NCBI RefSeq assembly: GCF_001274635.1
Contig: NZ_LBGV01000001.1
Location: forward strand, 2,790,001 to 2,854,000
Source of the DNA: Persicobacter sp. CCB-QB2
Lineage (GTDB): Bacteria > Bacteroidota > Bacteroidia > Cytophagales > Cyclobacteriaceae
Reading direction: 5' to 3'
DNA length: 64,000 bases
Shown: piece by piece, positions 60,718 to 64,000 of the stretch
How positions within the stretch are numbered: position 1 is the first letter of the stretch
How the letters are laid out: each line of letters opens with the position of its first letter
Notes under the pieces: model-generated
The model's database searches: none
What the model saw: the letters and a program-made list of their open reading frames with translations, nothing else
Told to the model about the DNA's origin: nothing
Position numbers and translations under genes: made by a program

Positions 60718-60936
60718 TAGCCCGAATGATTCAACGACAAATTCGGCAAACCACCTGACTATGCTTATGCTAAGATTATTAAGCTTGTGTCTATTGAGTT
60801 ATAAATAGCCAAAATTTGAGCAAGCATGCTTTCTCCTCATTCTGCTGCTTCATTGGAAAAAATGAAACAGGAAAAATTCCGTCATTTTTCACGCCCTGCG
60901 GCTAAACGAGGATTTTAATATGAATAATCCGGGTTA
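60718..60936 (-). repeat. 220-bp TIR repeat, copy 11
   Basis: 219 bp in inverse orientation: TAGCCCGAATGATTC to GAATAATCCGGGTTA. The core is diverged (GGAAAAAATGAAACAGGAAA) but alignable throughout. It lies upstream of the rplM leader. Confidence 0.9.
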
Positions 60937-61094
60937 AACAGAGCCGCTGCACCAAATTCCATTTTTAGGTCACTTCATTTTTTTAGCACGACTTTTGACC
61001 AGCACTCTGGGCATTCGATTGATGCTCAGGGGTAAATGGATCTAAAATATTGAAATACAGTTTCATCTTCCTAGGTTTGTAAATATTTTTCTTC

Positions 61095-61102
61095 TATATT
61101 TG
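61095..61102 (+). promoter_or_regulatory. -7 promoter box for the ribosomal operon
   Basis: TATATTTG, exact consensus, about 230 bases before rplM. A TTTG lies at 61076-61079. Confidence 0.6.
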
Positions 61103-61114
61103 CACTCCTTTTGG

Positions 61115-61332
61115 GGTGGATTGAGTCCAAACCGCCTTAGATTCTAACCGCCCCCTAAGGAACCGAAACCTCGTACCTTAGCACGTACAAGTCCGTATTA
61201 CACTGATTTAAAAGGGTTTCAAGCCGACAGGATTCACGTAATCAAACTGCGTAGGAGCTTCCAAACCAATGCAGCAAGAAGTGATGAAATTCGGATCTAA
61301 GATTATTTTATAATTATTAAAATTCAGCTAAA
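61115..61332 (+). promoter_or_regulatory. structured leader of rplM-rpsI
   Basis: About 220 bases between the promoter box and the GTG start, without coding potential. CCTTAG (61135-61140) pairs with CTAAGG (61155-61160), and a second CCTTAG plus GTAC repeats follow at 61173-61190. In E. coli L13 represses its own rplM-rpsI mRNA; an analogous autoregulatory element here is inferred, not shown. Confidence 0.4.
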
Positions 61333-61779
61333 GTGGATACTTTAAGTTACAAAACACTATCAGCTAACAAGGCGACTGTTGAAAAAGAATGGGTTGTTGT
61401 TGACGCTACCGATATGGTATTGGGTCGTTTGGCATCTGAAGTTGCTAAAATGATTCGTGGTAAGCACAAGCCATCTTTCACTCCTCATGTAGACTGTGGA
61501 GACAATGTTATCGTAATCAATGCGGACAAAGTTCGTTTGACTGGTAACAAGTGGACTGACAAAGTTTATGTTCGTCACACTGGATACCCAGGTGGTCAGC
61601 GTAAGCAAACTCCTATGGAGGTAAAAACTAAGAAGTCTTCTACGATCTTGGTAGAGCGTGCTGTTAAAGGTATGTTGCCAAAGAATCGTTTGGGCCGTCA
61701 GTTGTTCCACAATCTATTCGTTTACGAAGGTGCTGAGCACAAGCACGACGCACAGCAACCAAAAGAAATTAAATTCTAA
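61333..61779 (+). CDS. rplM: ribosomal protein L13 (uL13), GTG start
   Basis: 148 residues. The start is GTG 61333, in line with the family N-terminus ([20 protein letters not shown]). Core motifs: [45 protein letters not shown] and the C-terminal [15 protein letters not shown]. It binds 23S rRNA early in large-subunit assembly. rpsI starts five bases after its stop. Codon use shows strong translational optimisation. Confidence 0.97.
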   Translation: MDTLSYKTLSANKATVEKEWVVVDATDMVLGRLASEVAKMIRGKHKPSFTPHVDCGDNVIVINADKVRLTGNKWTDKVYVRHTGYPGGQRKQTPMEVKTKKSSTILVERAVKGMLPKNRLGRQLFHNLFVYEGAEHKHDAQQPKEIKF

Positions 61780-61784
61780 GAAGC

Positions 61785-62171
61785 ATGGAAGTAGTAAACA
61801 CTTTAGGAAGAAGAAAGACTTCAGTCGCAAGAATTTATGTAAAAGCTGGTAACGGTGAAATCACTGTTAATAAGCGCCCATTGGCGACTTATTTCCCAAC
61901 TGAGATCTTGCAATTGATCGTAAAACAACCATTAGTTATCTCTGAAGTTGATGGTAACTTTGACATTAACGTAAACGTGTACGGTGGTGGTATCAAAGGA
62001 CAAGCGGAAGCTGTTCGTTTGGCTATCTCTCGCGCACTTTGCGAAATCGATGAGGAGAATCGTCCTGCATTGAAGAAAGAAGGATTCCTTACTCGTGACC
62101 CACGTATGGTCGAGCGTAAGAAATACGGTAAGCGTAAGGCACGTCGTTCTTTCCAATTCTCGAAACGTTAA
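61785..62171 (+). CDS. rpsI: ribosomal protein S9 (uS9)
   Basis: 128 residues, canonical length: [20 protein letters not shown] at the start, [18 protein letters not shown] in the middle and the basic tail [17 protein letters not shown] whose final residues contact P-site tRNA. It is paired with rplM as in most bacteria. An 8-bp AATGTTTT/AAAACATT hairpin follows at 62187-62210. Confidence 0.97.
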   Translation: MEVVNTLGRRKTSVARIYVKAGNGEITVNKRPLATYFPTEILQLIVKQPLVISEVDGNFDINVNVYGGGIKGQAEAVRLAISRALCEIDEENRPALKKEGFLTRDPRMVERKKYGKRKARRSFQFSKR

Positions 62172-62236
62172 TATTTTGCTTCGGCGAATGTTTTCGTTTT
62201 TTAAAACATTTGAAATTTTCTATATAAGATTTAGTA

Positions 62237-63007
62237 ATGGCTATTCAACTAACTTATAAAGACTTACTTGATGCTGGTGTTCACTTTGGACACTTAACGA
62301 GAAAGTGGGATCCAAAAATGGCTCCATATATCTTCATGGAGCGTAATGGCATCCATATTATTGATTTGAACAAAACCTTGGTGGCTCTCGAAGAAGCATC
62401 TAACGCCCTTCAAGGAATCGTTCGTTCTGGTCGTAAAGTGATGTTTGTTGCTACCAAAAAGCAAGCTAAGGACATCATCGCTGAAGAAGCAGGCCGCCTT
62501 AAAATGCCTTTCGTAACGGAGCGTTGGTTAGGTGGTATGTTGACCAACTTCGCGACTATTCGTAAGTCGTTGAAGAAAATGTCTTCTATCGACAAGTTGA
62601 TGAAATCGGAAGAGTACATGAACTTGGCGAAGCGTGAGCGTTTGATGGTATCTCGTGAGAAGGACAAATTGGAGCGTGTATTAGGCGGTATCGCTGACTT
62701 GACTCGTCTTCCAGCAGCTTTGTTCATCATCGATATCAAGCGTGAGCACATCGCAGTGAAAGAAGCACAAAAGTTGAATATCCCAGTATTCGGTTTGGTG
62801 GATACTAACTCTGATCCAACTTCTGTTGATTTCGCTATCCCTGGTAACGACGACGCATTCAAGTCGATCTCTATCATTGCTAAGGCGATCGGTTCAGCTA
62901 TCGAAGATGGTTTGAACGAGCGTCGTAAAGACAAAGAAGAGAACGAGCGTAAGAAAGAAGAGGAAGCTAAAAAAGCAGCTGATTCAGAGAACGCTGAAGA
63001 AAAATAA
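62237..63007 (+). CDS. rpsB: ribosomal protein S2 (uS2)
   Basis: 256 residues. Recognised by [36 protein letters not shown] and [20 protein letters not shown]. The C-terminus has a charged extension ([20 protein letters not shown]) typical of the phylum. It binds the small-subunit head and is required for S1 attachment in other bacteria. tsf follows after a terminator-like hairpin, the usual gene order. Confidence 0.97.
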   Translation: MAIQLTYKDLLDAGVHFGHLTRKWDPKMAPYIFMERNGIHIIDLNKTLVALEEASNALQGIVRSGRKVMFVATKKQAKDIIAEEAGRLKMPFVTERWLGGMLTNFATIRKSLKKMSSIDKLMKSEEYMNLAKRERLMVSREKDKLERVLGGIADLTRLPAALFIIDIKREHIAVKEAQKLNIPVFGLVDTNSDPTSVDFAIPGNDDAFKSISIIAKAIGSAIEDGLNERRKDKEENERKKEEEAKKAADSENAEEK

Positions 63008-63027
63008 TCTTAGGATTAAATAAAATT

Positions 63028-63076
63028 AATGAACACCACCCTGCCTTCGCGTAGTTGGAGGTGTTCATTTTTTTTA
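63028..63076 (+). terminator. terminator or attenuator between rpsB and tsf
   Basis: TGAACACC pairs with GGTGTTCA around a 20-base partly paired loop, then TTTTTTTT. It separates rpsB from tsf, so tsf may be partly attenuated or have its own promoter; a TACTTTCG near-box occurs about 45 bases upstream of tsf. Confidence 0.65.
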
Positions 63077-63158
63077 TCTAGATAAGTAATTGAAGATCTG
63101 TACAAATTCAATTACTTTCGCAGAGAAATTTCTTATTGATCACTAAATAATATTAACA

Positions 63159-63989
63159 ATGGCAATTTCAGCAAAACAAGTTAATGAGCTGAGAAAAGCG
63201 ACCGGTGCCGGTATGATGGATTGTAAAAAGGCATTGGTTGAAACTGATGGCGATTTCGACAAAGCGATCGAGGTTCTTCGTAAAAAAGGTCAGAAAGTTT
63301 CTGCTAAGCGCGCTGATAACGAAACTTCAGAAGGTACTGTATTCGTGAAAGCGAATGAGGATTACACTGAGGTAGTATCTTTAAGCTTAGTATGTGAGAC
63401 TGACTTCGTAGCGATCAACGACGAGTACCAGGCTTTGGGTAATGCTATCTTGGATGCTGCTGCAGCGGCTAAGCCAGCAGACGTTGAAGGTATCATGGCG
63501 TTGTCATTGGGTGATATGACTGTAGCTGAGAAGATCACAGAGACTATCGGTAAATTCGGTGAGAAAATTGTGATCAAGAACTACGAAGTGATCACTGGTG
63601 AGAAAGTTGTTGCTTATATCCACTCTAACAAGAAATTGGGTGTAATCGTAACTTTGGCCAATGTTGGTGAAGCTGACTACGTAACTGCAGGTAAAGATGT
63701 AGGGATGCAGATTGCAGCAATGAACCCAATCGCATTGAGCTCTGATGATGTAGATGAGGCTACTAAGGCTAAAGAATTGGAAATCGGTCGTGAGATCGCA
63801 TTGAAAGAAGGTAAGCCAGAAGCTATCGTTGACAAAATCGCTCAAGGTAAATTGCAGAAGTTCTTCAAGGACAACACTTTGTTGGCACAAGATTTCGTAA
63901 AGGACAACTCTATGTCTGTTGCTAAATACTTGGATAGCTTGAACAAAGGAATGACTGTAGTTTCATTCAAGCGTATCACTGTAGGATAA
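63159..63989 (+). CDS. tsf: elongation factor Ts
   Basis: 276 residues. It regenerates EF-Tu-GTP. The N-terminal UBA-like domain has VNELRKATGAGMMDCKKALV, and the core includes LVCETDFVAIND (TDFV motif). The C-terminal region ends SVAKYLDSLNKGMTVVSFKR. It is the last gene, 11 bases before the window edge. Same highly biased codon use as the ribosomal genes. Confidence 0.97.
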   Translation: MAISAKQVNELRKATGAGMMDCKKALVETDGDFDKAIEVLRKKGQKVSAKRADNETSEGTVFVKANEDYTEVVSLSLVCETDFVAINDEYQALGNAILDAAAAAKPADVEGIMALSLGDMTVAEKITETIGKFGEKIVIKNYEVITGEKVVAYIHSNKKLGVIVTLANVGEADYVTAGKDVGMQIAAMNPIALSSDDVDEATKAKELEIGREIALKEGKPEAIVDKIAQGKLQKFFKDNTLLAQDFVKDNSMSVAKYLDSLNKGMTVVSFKRITVG

Positions 63990-64000
63990 TTATATATTCT

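Noticed and set aside
62187..62210. Terminator between rpsI and rpsB
   Set aside because: The AATGTTTT/AAAACATT stem is AT-only and has no clean T tract after it; most likely it does not stop transcription efficiently.

Overview
The window is chromosomal DNA from a member of the Bacteroidota, most likely a gliding Cytophagales-type bacterium. The support is: a gldH gliding lipoprotein gene beside a PSP1-domain gene; a secreted protein with the gliding-associated (type-B, type IX secretion) C-terminal domain; PCMD-domain and BatD-like envelope proteins; lipoproteins with acidic residues right after the lipid cysteine; and many start-proximal TAnnTTTG boxes, the -7 promoter element of this phylum. 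It is ordinary core chromosome with no prophage, integron or CRISPR array.

Layout. 1-1.1 kb: tail of an epimerase-type gene, then a degenerate nucleotidyltransferase plus HEPN pair. 1.1-9 kb: hisS, a tiny basic ORF, a YfcE-type phosphodiesterase, the cytochrome bd operon (small membrane protein, cydA, cydB), a surface lipoprotein, a long imperfect palindrome, hemB. 9-11 kb: ECF sigma factor with a probable membrane partner, and a DUF6249-like protein. 12.2-12.9 kb: seven identical tandem tRNA-Gln(UUG) genes. 13-31 kb: mostly minus-strand genes: an AddB-like nuclease, gldH-PSP1, purD, a cyclophilin, PCMD lipoprotein plus beta-barrel, hflX, cytochrome c, ZIP transporter, methyltransferase, apbE. 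31.4-33.3 kb: ruvB and queG on the plus strand, followed by a DnaA-box cluster that is a good candidate replication origin. 34-64 kb: mostly plus-strand genes: batD-like, aroC, a dicarboxylate/amino-acid symporter, nfu, pyk, the type IX-sorted protein, ybaB, a glycosyltransferase, an OmpA/TPR lipoprotein, pdhB (frameshifted), patatin, hemE, and the rplM-rpsI-rpsB-tsf cluster. ffh, an oligopeptidase B, tandem YgjV-like genes and a large DUF2723 gene lie on the minus strand.

The most distinctive feature is a family of about 220-bp intergenic repeats: ten full-length or substantial copies (eight of about 217-222 bp, one diverged 200-bp tandem copy, one internally deleted copy), one partial copy lacking its left end, and a short remnant. 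They have imperfect terminal inverted repeats (TAACCCGRATTATTC) and two overlapping central palindromes. At least four copies abut a gene so exactly that the repeat terminus supplies its stop codon. No transposase is present, so they look like MITE-type non-autonomous elements.

Functional links: hemB and hemE make heme, which the cytochrome bd oxidase and the cytochrome c need. pyk and pdhB carry carbon into acetyl-CoA. The ribosomal cluster, pyk, and the OmpA/TPR lipoprotein share a codon choice (GGT, CGT, TCT, TTG, GTA/GTT) unlike their neighbours, which suggests very high expression. Gene strand changes from mainly minus to mainly plus at about 31-33 kb, next to the DnaA boxes, as expected around an origin.
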